A model generated the notes under the pieces. That model made no database searches. It was not told the DNA's origin and saw nothing but the letters and a program-made list of their open reading frames with translations. Below, piece after piece: positions 1-10,010 of a stretch of 64,000 bases of DNA. The stretch covers positions 11,674,001-11,738,000 of the forward strand of contig NC_135155.1 of the NCBI RefSeq assembly GCF_050948215.1. The letters run 5' to 3'. The number at the start of each line of letters is the position of its first letter. Within the stretch, counting starts at the first letter, position 1. Origin of the DNA: Halictus rubicundus (lineage: Eukaryota > Arthropoda > Insecta > Hymenoptera > Halictidae). The translations under genes were made by a program, and so were the position numbers.

Positions 1-208
1 ACGATAACAAAAATAAATCGAGCCTCGCGTCGGCCGCATCCGCTCGCATCGAATTTGCGAAAACGCTATTGTTCGTGCTAGTATGCGATTTCCTGCGCGA
101 CCAGTCCCAGGCGTTCAAATGTATACTGAATTATATTACGTTACCATAATGCCCCATTGCTTTCTCTATTTCGACAAGACCTTTCGAGAGACGAAGAATC
201 AAACGGTA

Positions 209-386
209 CAGTGAATTCTCGATTATTGTCAACAACACGGGTCATGTATCGTCCAGGAGACATACATTGGCCGTGTTATGTTCACACTCCTCGGTGTTCG
301 AGGCCTCCCGAGCTTCCCGCGGTAGTGGGGATAATTCCGCGACGTTTATCATCCAGGCCTTGGCGACATATACAGAGAAATCACTG
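209..386 (+). mobile_element. Family A MITE, copy 1 (TA-flanked)
   Basis: The ends are imperfect inverted repeats: CAGTGAATTCTCG on the left and the complement of CAGTGATTTCTC on the right. Both ends are followed directly by TA (207-208 and 387-388), the target duplication of Tc1/mariner/pogo elements. The interior is shared with copies near 12.5, 17.0, 49.1 and 56.1 kb. There is no coding capacity, so it is a non-autonomous element. The terminal CAGTG fits pogo-like elements, but no autonomous partner is visible here and the superfamily is inferred. Confidence 0.8.
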
Positions 387-388
387 TA

Positions 389-1184
389 TTCCAGTGTTTC
401 AACGTCAAGAGTACGTAATCCGAAATATAGACCGCCAGCAAAAATCTCAATTGTAATCTCTACAGATCTTTCCAAGGTTACTGCAATGTCAAACTGATAA
501 AATATCATCATGCACTCTTTTCACTGTTTTACAGCTGTCGTGTGAGATATTCTTCTCGTATCATGTATAATTTTCGAGTAATGGAATTTTGTCGAGGAAA
601 CGGTTTTCTCAACGCACTGTGCAGCGTGCGACTAGAGAGTCCGTTGCTTCAGGTAATGCGAAGCTTTCCGTGCGCGCGGTCCAATAAAATATGAATCGAG
701 CTCCGATTTGCCACGATCGAAAACCAGAGAGTCGCGTCGCGTCGCGTCGCGCCGCGTCGATAGAAATACCTTTAGCTTGCGACAGGTGGGTGAATCGAGA
801 GCGTGCACACAACGTCTTTGCAACTGATTCCGCGATTCGACGGGGAACGTAATCCACGGAAATCCTGGTTTGAATACTGCCAGGATCATGCATACTGCTT
901 TGCGAGTCGCTGCCTTTGTCTCGCGACGCGTACGTCGCGACGGCGTGCTTTCAATCGAAACTAAGAGGCGGGCATCAGAACTCGAGCCGCCGCGCCGCGT
1001 GCTTTCGAATTAGACGCGGAAAGCAAACGAGCCATCAAAACAAAACGAAACGCGGAATAAACTCATTCTCCAATCTACGGGGTTGTCACACAAATCGTTA
1101 CTTGTCGCTAGATTGCCGATTTTTTTTTCCTTCTGGAAAATAAAAAATTTTTCAACAGAAATTTCGTTGGGAACATTCATGACT
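389..1184. other. Unassigned sequence
   Basis: No gene or dispersed repeat is recognised. Positions 731-759 hold a short run of a GTCGC pentamer. The overlapping open frames on both strands at 600-890 are a by-product of this CpG-rich low-complexity DNA. Confidence 0.4.
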
Positions 1185-1243
1185 AGACTGCGGATTTTAA
1201 GCGTTTATGACAAAAATGGGTAAACGCGATTTAAAGCAGTCGA
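1185..1243 (+). repeat. Dispersed GACTGCGGATTT motif, copy a
   Basis: It reads GACTGCGGATTTTAAGCG, then TTTATGACAAAAATGGGTAAA and a GATTTAAAGCAGTCGAC tail. The same order of blocks recurs near 3.66, 7.61, 14.64 and 22.80 kb. It abuts a mariner end at 1251. The class of repeat is not recognised. Confidence 0.6.
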
Positions 1244-1250
1244 CATATTC

Positions 1251-1405
1251 GGGGGACCCATAAGTAATGAATTATTTTGAAATCTAAAACAAACTTTGTA
1301 GTGAATTCAAGTTTTTATTTCTTAATTTATTATATAATCTCATTATCAAGGACAGTTTGCTATTTTTCCTGCAAATTTTCAATCCCCGTCTTATAGAAAT
1401 CCAGG
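1251..1405 (-). mobile_element. Mariner 3' end fragment
   Basis: On the minus strand this is the last few codons of a mariner transposase (LDFYKTGIENLQEK), a short AT-rich 3' untranslated stretch and the terminal repeat ending ACCCATAAGTAATGA. The same end is found at 36.1 and 61.2 kb. Upstream of the coding scrap (beyond about 1405) the match is lost, so the element is truncated. It cannot encode a working enzyme. Confidence 0.7.
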
Positions 1406-2126
1406 GTTCGTGACGCACATAGTGAACACGCGTCGAGCGCAAGAAAGCGTGGAAGGTGCTTTCCCAAATTCAGGAACAGAGTGTTATTTGGCCATTTCGA
1501 TAAATCAGGATCGTCGACAAACAACGTTTCATATCGACGGATTGAAAGCTGGACTTGGGCCAGAAGCGTTTTAATTCGAAACTCTGAAAATCGTTTGAAA
1601 ACGGAATCAAAAAATTTATTGATGGACGGAAGGACGTCATTGGGAACGGTGTCAGGTGTGTCAATGATTAAAAGAAAACGTAAGCGATATTGTTTTACGC
1701 TTAAAGTGTGCGTCGAAAAATTACACGACTGATGCAATACAATTTTACTATAATTATTATAATTTTACACTGTTATTCAACGGAATTTCTAGCAGCTCGC
1801 CTCAGAAAACTTTCGCAACTCAACTCAACGATAAAATGTGCACGCAGGGAAAACATACACAGGTTCACGAAAGTATTCGGACGCCCTAACTTTTTTTAAA
1901 TTGGTTAAACTAGCTGACATTTTTTGAGCAATTAGTGAATTGGTTTACCCAATGACGTGTGAAAAAGATTTCGAAAAAATTGTAATTGGTAAGAATTATA
2001 TGAGAAAATGAAAACGACAATGTATGTTCGATTCTAATTGGCTAAAATTGGCACTCCCCTTTTTAGCGTGGGCCCTTCAAACGCGATCCCCCAGACATAG
2101 TTATTCCGGATTTCGGAGTTCGAACC

Positions 2127-2128
<2 letters not shown>
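1406..2128. other. Unassigned sequence
   Basis: A 125-codon minus-strand frame spans 1360-1737, but only its last 15 or so residues are mariner-like. The rest is not recognised and may simply be open by chance. TATTCGGACG near 1875 resembles TATTCGGACA near 20815, which may hint at another dispersed element. Confidence 0.35.

Positions 2129-2162
<34 letters not shown>
2129..2162. repeat. (CT)n microsatellite
   Basis: About 17 uninterrupted CT dinucleotides. Confidence 0.95.
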
Positions 2163-2165
<3 letters not shown>

Positions 2166-2459
2166 CGAGATACTTTAATTTCGTCGCGTCCGAGAGTGCT
2201 TATCGAATCTCAATGGATCTGTAATATCGCCGCGCCGAGCCATGGAAAATTCGAATTGCGGATATCACGGCGGATTAAATTTCCATTCCTGGAACCCTAC
2301 TTCCTTATCCGCGGCCATTGCGTCGATACTTATCTTTCCACTGGAACTGCACCCCGAGTTAAATTTCTCCGGGCCGAAGCAGGCGTCGACAAATTTCATT
2401 TCGAATAAATGGATTATTCGTATTGTTTTCTTTATTTCGATTTGAAAAGCAACTGCAGA

Positions 2460-2862
2460 AGCGACGGAACATTTTTTGAAATTCGGACAAATATCGAGTT
2501 ACGCATGCTGAGCTAGAAACGAGACACTTTTTCTATATTATTATTTTTCAAAGTCACTGAGAAACGAACAAACCGTTTTTAAAATTCTATCTAGCCGGAA
2601 CATAATTGAGGTACGTACACGGTGAATTAGAAATGAGATTTTATTTTCATTTTCAAAGTAACAACGGAAAAATTCCTGAAAAAGCAACGAGACCACTTTC
2701 AAATTCAGACTAACGTAAACGTAATTAGAATACAACATGCTCGACTGACAATGAGATACTTGTTTCATTTTGGCTAACAACGAACCAGTGACTGATTAAA
2801 CAACAAATTGGTCCAAACATAATTGAGCTACAACATGCCAAACTGAAAATTAGATCCCCTTC
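2460..2862. repeat. Degenerate ~110-bp tandem array
   Basis: Four diverged copies of one unit can be aligned by eye. Each contains a variant of CATAATTGAGNTAC, a GAAAATGAGATAC-like block, then TTTCATTTTNNAAGTAAC. The GAGAC/GAGAT/TAGAT landmarks fall at about 2520, 2634, 2752 and 2850, so unit length varies between roughly 97 and 119 bp. The copies are old and no coding sense is apparent. Confidence 0.5.
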
Positions 2863-3660
2863 TGTAGAGAATGCAATTTCTCTCATTTCTGGAAAAATCG
2901 ATGATCATATATTATAATTTCTCGCGTACTTACTTTAACAAATATAATTCTTTTATTATTACGATCTTTTAAAAAAGAAGTGTGTAGATGTGCCATGATT
3001 TTGCTTTTAGATCACAGCTGTTTCTTGTACACGACATTTTATATACGATGCATAGTGAGGCAGTGTCATTTTATTTCTTGCAAAAATTGTAACTGAAAAA
3101 TATTAAAAAATGTACGACAACACGCATGCTATTATTTTCGGGTCGACTGGTTCTACGGGGCGTTCAAGTGGCACGATCAACGGAAAAATATGGCGGCGTA
3201 ACCAAGAGTACACGATCCTTCTTCGAGCGTCGCGGATAGCCGGGTTCCTTCGCAACGATATTACTGTCTCGGAATCCAATTTTGGTCAGAGATATAATAG
3301 GGTTCCGGTGGCCTAGTTCGGCTGGCAGTTTATAGACAAAGGTTCGCTTTGAAATTAAAACTGCTCGGCCCCGGCAAAGGGAGAACGAAATTTCGCCGCG
3401 GTAATAAACGATCTTCGTTTCGAGTTTCTATGGAGGCGAGAGGCGCGACGTTCCGTTACGTATTCCGATTCAAACAGAAAACCGCTCATAACCGGCCCCG
3501 GCTGCTTTTCATACGACGCCGGCAAGTGCGTTCGCTATATCGCAAAAACGAGAGAACCAACTTTCTTGCCGGCTCTCTTCGGAACTTTGCCGGATTAACC
3601 AAAAAACTAATCGCGCGAAATGATGCTCTCCTACCCGGAACCTGTTCGACTCTTATTTAT
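2863..3660. other. Unassigned sequence
   Basis: AT-rich to about 3100, then GC-richer. The open frames at 3110-3316 and 3349-3699 have no recognised domain or supporting signals, and I do not call them genes. Confidence 0.35.
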
Positions 3661-3718
3661 GGACTGCGAACATTATGCATTTATGATCGAAGCGAGTAGG
3701 CGTAATTTAAAACGATGG
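3661..3718 (+). repeat. Dispersed GACTGCGGATTT motif, copy b
   Basis: GACTGCGAACATTATGCATTT is followed by ATGATCGAAGCGAGTAGGCG and TAATTTAAAACGATGG. The order of blocks matches copies at 1.19 and 7.61 kb, with substitutions in the first block. Confidence 0.5.
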
Positions 3719-4175
3719 AAAGAGTAAAAGAATATACGAACATCGGTGTACCGCTTTTTACAAGAACAGAGAAACTTCTATTTCACTTCCTCTTTCTTCA
3801 AACAATGTACGACATTTTATTTCAATCTCTAAAGCATCTTCCACAAGCGCCTATCTCCATTTTATTTTGAGAAAGAAAAATCTCTAGATTTCCAACAGAA
3901 TCGATTAAGCAACTGCTAGGTGCGTTAGTGCGAACAATCTAAATTTTCAAGAATTAAATAAAACTCGAGTATGGCTGACGAAAGTTTCGGACTTCCAATT
4001 AATCGATTGTGACGGCCACGAATTAATTTGTCGATCTCGTCTCAACGCAATTCGTTTCCTACGACTTTCTTCCATTTTGTGAGGAATACTTACCGAGCTA
4101 AGACAGTCGGTCGCGCAGTTTCCGAACAGCACGGAATCTTGATTCGGGACCAGGGTGGCGACGCGATGTTCTCGC
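3719..4175. other. Unassigned sequence
   Basis: No gene or dispersed repeat seen. The minus-strand frames crossing 3947-4416 run through the A-rich tract that follows and are not supported. Confidence 0.35.
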
Positions 4176-4216
4176 AAAAAAAAAAAAAAAAAAGAAGAAG
4201 AAGAAAAGAAAAAAAC
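4176..4216. repeat. Poly(A)/(AAG) low-complexity tract
   Basis: About 18 A residues followed by AAG triplets and more A runs. Confidence 0.9.
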
Positions 4217-4436
4217 CTGCAGGATCTCCGTCGCCGGTAGGATAGAAAAGCAGCTCGAGTAATGGGAACGTGAAGAAGCTCGAGGCACCGTCGACGTCTC
4301 CCCGTTAACTTTACATCAATATTTCTCGCAGGGTCCTTATCCGATCCCGACGAAATCCGATAACAAAGGACAAGCCAATTCGTCCGTCGCCGCGTATAAT
4401 ACGTACCACGAGCCATTGTCTCGATGAAATAAAAAG

Positions 4437-4487
4437 CGAGAGAGAAAGGAAGAGAGGGACGGAGAGAGAGAGAGAGATAGATAGACT
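4437..4487. repeat. GA/GATA-rich simple repeat
   Basis: GAGA runs ending in two GATA units. Confidence 0.85.
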
Positions 4488-4557
4488 TTTCCTATCAGGT
4501 CGGTGACAAACGTATCTCGAAAGCGTCTCATCAGCGAACACCGGTGTCTCTGTCCTT

Positions 4558-4770
4558 TCTGCTCGGCTCTGCTCCGCTCCGCTCCGCTCTGCTCTCCTTG
4601 TCCGCCCCTGTCTCCCCGTGTAATGTTTGCAAAAGCCTGTGGGCTTCCGGTCGTCCCGCGGCGCGGCGCAGCGCTCAGACTCGTCGGGTCGGCTCGGGTA
4701 CGGCGGGTAGGGTCGAGTCGAGTAGGGTCGGGTCGTGTCGGCTCGGGTCGCCGGCGAGTCGAGGAGTAGA
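4558..4770. repeat. GC-rich pentamer low-complexity region
   Basis: Runs of GCTCC/GCTCT (about 4562-4597) and of GGTCG/GGGTC pentamers (about 4680-4755). It keeps frames open on both strands (a 173-codon minus frame and two plus frames), which is why those frames are not called genes. Confidence 0.7.
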
Positions 4771-5250
4771 GGGGGAAGAGGCGAGAGAGCTAGCCGAGAA
4801 TCCTTGTCTTGCAGTCTCCGGCATGGCATCACCGTGGCGTAGACTACGTCTCTTTATTTCACGGCTACCTTACAGATAAGAGCACCACGGAATAACGGCT
4901 CTTTATTATATACGGTAATAGGCGAACTTGAAGCCTCGAACTTAACCGTGCCGCCCATTTTCCTACGGATAAGATGCTTCCTTTTCCATGACGCGACGCG
5001 ACTCTGCGAACTTCATACTAGCCCCTGTACACCCGACTTTCGACCCGCATGTCGGGTCGCCGGCTTTCAACCATTCGTCTGGGGTCGCGCGATACCCGAC
5101 ACCTGGATTCCGCAGGGTGTGTTATTTCCGTTTATCCAGGAAATTATTTACCCGGACTGTCCGTTATTCCAAAAGTTGATTTCAGCAGAGACTTAAGCAG
5201 AGACCTCCTTTCGGATCATTTACCGACAATTCAAATTCGAACGAAGCAAC
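4771..5250. other. Unassigned sequence
   Basis: Three overlapping plus-strand frames lie between 4948 and 5258. None shows a domain or conventional gene signals. Confidence 0.35.
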
Positions 5251-5252
5251 TA

Positions 5253-5541
5253 CGGTGAATTCTCATTACGAGTCAGTGTCGAACTTACGATTTGGAGTCA
5301 GTGGAACTATCCACACCACCGCGGTCAGGGGCCGAAGCTCATTATATCGGAGAAAGACATTTTCTCGGTCTTCTTGTCACTATCGCTTAGTAGTCATAGG
5401 ATTCTGTGACTTGTAGACGGATATGACTGTTAGGTTTCCAGCGTGCCCTGTGTATTTCAAATGCGACGCTCGGCGACAATTGATTTCGTCTAAGAGTCAG
5501 TCACCAGAACGGTGCAAATGACTCGTAACGAGAATTCACTG
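5253..5541. mobile_element. Family J MITE, copy 1
   Basis: The inverted ends are CGGTGAATTCTCATTACGAG on the left and the complement of CAGTGAATTCTCGTTACGAG on the right. TA precedes the left end (5251-5252); the right flank is TG. The right 140 bp match, inverted, the fragment at 59.1 kb. The first 13 bp of the end are the same as in family A although the interiors differ, which suggests mobilisation by one transposase type (inference). Confidence 0.75.
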
Positions 5542-5564
5542 TGTTGTAGCAACTAATTATAATA

Positions 5565-6119
5565 GAGGGGGTTCGACAGGTGGGAGAAAATTTCAGGGGT
5601 GGTTCTCCAAGACGATATAAGACGAAGATGAAGAATTAAAACATTACGATTTCGGCTTCATTTTTGAGTTATTATGAATTAAATAGTTCGCCTAACATAC
5701 GACAACCCGGCCAACAGAGGCGTATGTTGCTTGTACGTCATTAAGGCGCGCGACAGTTACGTATCAAAGGGAGTCCTTGCTCGCGCCCAATGGTTAGGCT
5801 TTGACGTCACACTCTTTAGCCAATGAAAATGCGTTTTGGAATGACCCAATCGGACGGCTTACACGCCGATTTCTTGCTAGGTGACTTCCTGCGAGGCACG
5901 CGGAGAATCTGTCACTTGACACCGTAACTGTCGCGCGCCTCTGTGACGTACGCAACGTACACCACTGTTGGGCGGGTTGCAGCATTTTAGGCGGATTTTT
6001 AACTGTTAGTAACTAAAAAATGGAGCCGAAATCGCAATTCTTTTACTCTTCGTTTTCGTCTTATATTGTCATGGAGAACCACCCCTTAAATTTTCTCCCA
6101 CCTGCAGTCGAAAACCCTG
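5565..6119 (+). mobile_element. Family B foldback MITE, copy 1
   Basis: A 555-bp element with long inverted arms (roughly 180 bp each). The outer end is GTTCGACAGGTGGGAGAAAA on the left and the complement of CAGGGTTTTCGACTGCAGG on the right. TA lies outside both ends (5563-5564, 6120-6121). The full copy at 22936-23478 is in the opposite orientation. The centre carries TGACGTCA near 5801-5808 and several CCAAT/ATTGG pentamers. There is no coding frame of note. Confidence 0.85.
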
Positions 6120-6121
6120 TA

Positions 6122-7402
6122 TATAACACTGATAGTGAACTAATATTGAAGCAACTAAGTATTTCTTGACGAAGCAGTGAGCGACGCTTCAATTCAGTTT
6201 GGATTGTCCTGGGAGTCACAAAACTAATATTCATTGTGCGAATACGTAAGCTTGTTCTAGCAAGAGGTCCACGACACTAAATATGTGCTCTTATTCGTTT
6301 AAAAACCGATGCAGCACTGTCGCGTCGTTGATTTTAAACTCGCTTATAATAATTATTCTCTTGTTCGTGTTCAAGTTCCCTAGAATCTCTTGACAGTTTA
6401 AGCAAATGATTTTCTATACCCATTCTAAGTAGTTCTGTGTGACAAAGCAACAGCTTCATCAGGTACAAGAATTTGTAGCTACAATTTTCCGAATTTTCGA
6501 AGGGGCTGAAGTTTTACTGTTAGTTTATGTTTTAAGGATTTGGATCACTACGAGATGGTTTCCGATGGACTATCGAAACCGGGGAAGCTCGGTACGGTGC
6601 CCGGATGATCCGAAGCGTCGAAACGAAGCTAGTCTAACCAATTGCACTAGTCTAACCATTTGGTCGCCGTGGCGATGGAATTTCGAAGCTCGCCGAGGAA
6701 TTCTCGTGGCAGCCTTAAAGGCGGATATTACCGTCCTTGGCGTTTCCCGTCGGAGTTAGTAAAACATCATTAGAGCGAGCTCTGCAACTATGACGACGGG
6801 AACCGACGCGCTATGTGTACAGTGGGACCATAATCGCAAAAACCTCGTGTAAATGCGCACCTCCATTGATTATACGTTATCGATAAGAAATAGAACTATT
6901 TTACATCTCGATCGAGCATAAATTTACGAAAGAAACCCGATTTAGATCTTATTTTCGGGAAATGGTTTTCGAAACCGAAAAACTGCTCGCGAGCGAAAAA
7001 GCCCGTTGAATGTCGCGCGCGCGCGCGTGCTCGCCGCGAGAGAATGAAGAAGAGAGAAAGAGATAGACGATAGGAGTCGCGAGTATGAATAATGTTTCGC
7101 TAGCCTCGAGAAAGCGCATTAGGACAGCGAGCATTTATCACGGCCCTCTTTTCGTCGGCGTTCGTTTACCAGCGACACACGGCCATTTGCGAACACAGCC
7201 GCCGTTTCCGCCTTAAACGTTTTATCGAATACTTACCGTCTCGAGATCCAGTTAGGGGACTCGTTACCGCATCGAATAGTCCATCGGGTTTCTTGGATTC
7301 GAGCGTGGTCGGGGCCGCTGTAATTCGAGGACTGTTCCACCTACCGAGGAAACTACATTTTCCAGACTGCTATACAGCCATGTATTTTCGAGATATTGCC
7401 GT
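6122..7402. other. Unassigned sequence
   Basis: No gene or dispersed repeat is recognised. The 106-codon frame at 6439-6759 has no known domain. A short CG dinucleotide run lies near 7015-7027. Confidence 0.35.
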
Positions 7403-7540
7403 TTAACACTAAACCTACCGACACTTCCTACCGTGCGTGGTGAAAACCGGTCCTTAAAAAAAGGTATTGTTAATACAATAAACGTAGATAACAGTCGATT
7501 TTGTTGTTGAATTAGTAGATGAACAACTTCAGAAATTTCT
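7403..7540 (+). mobile_element. Family E element (TTAA type), partial
   Basis: Begins TTAACACTAAACCTACC and continues with GTGCGTGGTGAAAACCGGTCC, the family E start. The stretch CAATAAACGTAGATAACAG to AGATGAACAACTTC recurs inverted at 59.3 kb and in part at 18.85 kb. No matching right end was found, so the 3' limit is approximate. Confidence 0.6.
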
Positions 7541-7610
7541 TTACTTTTTTTAATAACTTCCTACCGTTTCAAATTGCACCTATACCCTCTCTTGCAACGA
7601 ACGCATAAAA

Positions 7611-7668
7611 TTCGGATTTTATACATTTATGATATAAATGCGTAAGCACAATTTAAAGCAATCAACAC
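7611..7668 (+). repeat. Dispersed GACTGCGGATTT motif, copy c
   Basis: TTCGGATTTTATACATTTAT, then GATATAAATGCGTAAGCAC and AATTTAAAGCAATCAACA. The tail matches copy a (1.2 kb) and copy h (22.8 kb, inverted), showing that the conserved unit is about 60 bp rather than just the core. Confidence 0.6.
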
Positions 7669-7719
7669 ATTAAAAAGATTTAAGGACATCAGCGTATTGG
7701 TTTCAGCTTAATAAATTAA

Positions 7720-8014
7720 TTAACTCCTTGCGTTACGATTTAACTTCAAATAGCGCGTGCCATAAACCACGACAACAACAAGGTCGGTCACGCGTCGGGA
7801 CATTCATGGTTTGGCCGAGCGTTCGAAGTTATATAAATCGCAGACGTCCTATGATTTGTATATACGTGTCTCTTCTACATGCTCTACAACGTCTCCGAGA
7901 CGTTTTGTTTACATTTGGCACGGCCGCCCCACCACGTCTCTGGCACGTCTTGTTGATGTTTGTCCCGGCAGACTTACCACGTCCCTGACACGTCATTGTA
8001 AGCTAAGGGGTTAA
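7720..8014. mobile_element. TTAA-flanked element with internal 45-bp array
   Basis: TTAA occurs at 7720-7723 and 8011-8014. The ends are an imperfect inverted pair: TTAACTCCTTGCGTTACGAT against TTAACCCCTTAGCTTACAAT read from the right. This fits a piggyBac-type MITE. The internal tandem array is listed separately. Confidence 0.55.
7844..7999 (+). repeat. 45-bp tandem array (3.4 units)
   Basis: Units begin at 7844, 7889, 7934 and 7979, exactly 45 bp apart, each starting ACGTCYC or ACGTCCT. The units are diverged but keep their length. Because 45 is a multiple of three, the plus frame through the array shows a 15-residue periodicity. That frame has no other sign of being coding. Confidence 0.7.
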
Positions 8015-8801
8015 GAGACGAAACAAATTTTTGTTTCGCTTCTGTGGCTTGCAATCAACGCAAACATTTTCTGATTCTGTGAGAACGATAGGAATCGTAA
8101 AATCGATTCGACAACAGGAGAAAATGCAAAGCGTAAACACCGTTTAATTTACGTAAGCGGATGCAAGAAACATTTCTCCCGGGTCGAAAACGACCCAGGC
8201 GGCTCGACGGTGCCTCTGAAATCTTGGCGATGGTTCGCGAGCGAGGAGACAGAAATCCGGGGAACGATGAAGCGGGTGCGATGAAATTTCGGGGTGTGGG
8301 CGACGTGACACGCATAAAGGACACCGGGGGTTCGCCGAGTATACGTCGAGGACGCCGTCAACAAACACCGTGTGCGAAACGAATGACTGCTTCGGTCTCA
8401 TACGGCGAAAGAAAGGGTGGGAGAGAGAGAGAGAGCGCAGGCTAAATTACAAAGTCAACGGACGAGGGTCCGCCGCGCCGCTCCGCAGGAATATCTTTTC
8501 CCGAGTTTTTCCCGAGTTTTTTCTCAGGGCAATTTTCCCGGGGATCCGGCAGCCAAGGGTGCGCGACCATGCTAGGTGAAAACGGACCGTGCAGAAACCC
8601 GACTGTGTGCTGACGCGGCTGCAAATAAAACTTACCTTCCCACCTTCGTAAATACATCGGGCCGTAATGGTGGCCCTTATCGCGGTTCTAACCGCCCTCT
8701 GCCCTCCACGAGCCCGCCGAGGATTCTCCAAGTGTTGCGCACACCTTCCCAAATTCCGTCGGTTCCGAGAACCTCGAAAGTCTGTTCGATATATTCTTCA
8801 A
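8015..8801. other. Unassigned sequence with GA tract
   Basis: A GA microsatellite lies at 8420-8435. Overlapping frames on both strands (8055-8860) are unconvincing as genes, because the two strands are equally open. Confidence 0.35.
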
Positions 8802-8803
8802 TA

Positions 8804-8856
8804 GGTCGTTCCATAAGTAATGTCGTCTGTTTCGTGTTCGTTTCTCAACCGGAAAG
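8804..8856. mobile_element. Solo mariner-like terminal repeat
   Basis: TA at 8802-8803 is followed by GGTCGTTCCATAAGTAATG, resembling mariner termini. The match ends at the TTAA where a family C element starts, so the mariner remnant may have been cut by that insertion. Confidence 0.4.
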
Positions 8857-9105
8857 TTAACCCTTTGTACTCGAATAGCGACTGTAAGGCGCTACTAAAA
8901 ATTGCTGTATTCAAAATATGTTTTACATTACTAAATTTGTTTTTATTTAATAGATTACTAAACATTTCGGTATAATACGAGTAAGTTGCACCATTTTTGT
9001 ATATATAATATCAACAAAAATATGTATATATATAGAAGAGAAATATTCTAGGTCGGAAGAAATATTTGGTTTCGAGTTAAAATAGCTTCGAGTGCAAAGG
9101 GTTAA
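8857..9105 (+). mobile_element. Family C piggyBac-type MITE, copy 1
   Basis: TTAA flanks both sides (8857-8860 and 9102-9105). The inverted ends read CCCTTTGTACTCGAA and the complement of CCCTTTGCACTCGAA. Copies lie at 22.5, 24.3 and 32.4 kb, with a broken one at 11.0 kb. The target and terminal CCC fit piggyBac. No coding capacity. Confidence 0.85.
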
Positions 9106-9308
9106 CGCTAGATTTACAGGACCCGAAATGACGGATTCTAATATTCTTAATTTACGAGTATTGAGATCATTTGACAAATTGATGCTTGATGTTGAATTTA
9201 CTATGGGTATATATTATTTAAAAAATGGATACTGATAGATACGTTCATGTTATTTTTATAAAGTAATGTAAGATAGTCATTTTCAGTGCTCCGTAAACCT
9301 AGTGTCAA
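9102..9308 (+). mobile_element. Family D TTAA element, copy 1
   Basis: Starts TTAACGCTAGATTTACAGG and ends CCGTAAACCTAGTGTCAA, an inverted pair. It shares its left TTAA with the right TTAA of the family C element, so the two are joined head to tail through one target site. The interior matches the copies at 9.8 and 14.2 kb. Confidence 0.75.
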
Positions 9309-9567
9309 TACGTTTATTTTGAATCGTCGAGGTATTGACATTTTCTATGACCTTTACCCATCTCTCAAGAATGAGTGATGGATGAGATAAATTGTAAACC
9401 AAGAACCATATTTCCTGACCGCGTGATCGAAATTTAATAAATATATACGGGGTGCTCATCGTGGACTATCGATTGGGAAGTAATTCTACACGTACAAGTG
9501 AGTCGAAAAGAGAGGATAACATTTTTTCGTTTGACGCCTAGTTTTCCAGAGAAACGAATTTAGCACG
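9309..9567. mobile_element. Possible left end of a TA element
   Basis: TATATACGGGGTGCTC near 9442 resembles the TATACAGGGTGCTC end seen at 32.7 kb. No partner right end was found. The remainder is unassigned. Confidence 0.25.
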
Positions 9568-9805
9568 TTAAGCGCCAAATATCAATCCCAGAGGTCCTTA
9601 CAAAAACAGAGTAATTTAATTAATGAAACCAAAACTAGAAATTTAAAATGTATTATAGGGGATCGTGTCTTAACCCCTTTGAATTCGAAAGACTCCATTA
9701 AAATTCGGCTTATCTGGATATCTTATAAAGAAATGAATTTCTAAACACAGTCAAAAATCACTGTCACTCATATGTACGTAACCGACGTAGCAGTTAACGT
9801 GTTAA
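9568..9805 (-). mobile_element. Family F TTAA element, copy 3
   Basis: TTAA at 9568-9571 and 9802-9805; 238 bp, close to the 239 and 244 bp of the other two copies. The right part (GTCACTCATATG, then GACGTAGCAG and ACGTGTTAA) matches the hairpin end of copy 2 at 34.8 kb, with many substitutions. It shares its right TTAA with family D copy 2. Confidence 0.6.
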
Positions 9806-10010
9806 TACTACGTTTAGGGTTCTAGTATTTTTAATTTAAAGTTATCAAAATTCAAAGCATGCATACGTGAGAAACTGTTTAACAAATTTATTTCTTTGAG
9901 TGTATATCATTGTTAAAATATTGCCAAAAATGGGGGTTGCACGAACATGTTATTTTTATAAAGTAATGCAAAATAGAGTCACTTTTAGTGCTCCGTAAAC
10001 CTAGTGTTAG
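9802..10010 (+). mobile_element. Family D TTAA element, copy 2
   Basis: Starts TTAATACTACGTTTAGGG and ends GCTCCGTAAACCTAGTGTTAG. The ATGTTATTTTTATAAAGTAAT block before the end matches copy 1 almost perfectly. The right target reads TTAG, a decayed TTAA. Confidence 0.7.

Noticed and set aside
157..511. Frames on both strands around 157-511
   Set aside because: They fall on a family A MITE; similar frames recur in the other copies only because the element is repeated.
4311..4832. 173-codon minus-strand frame
   Set aside because: It runs through GA-rich and pentamer low-complexity DNA and has no domain.
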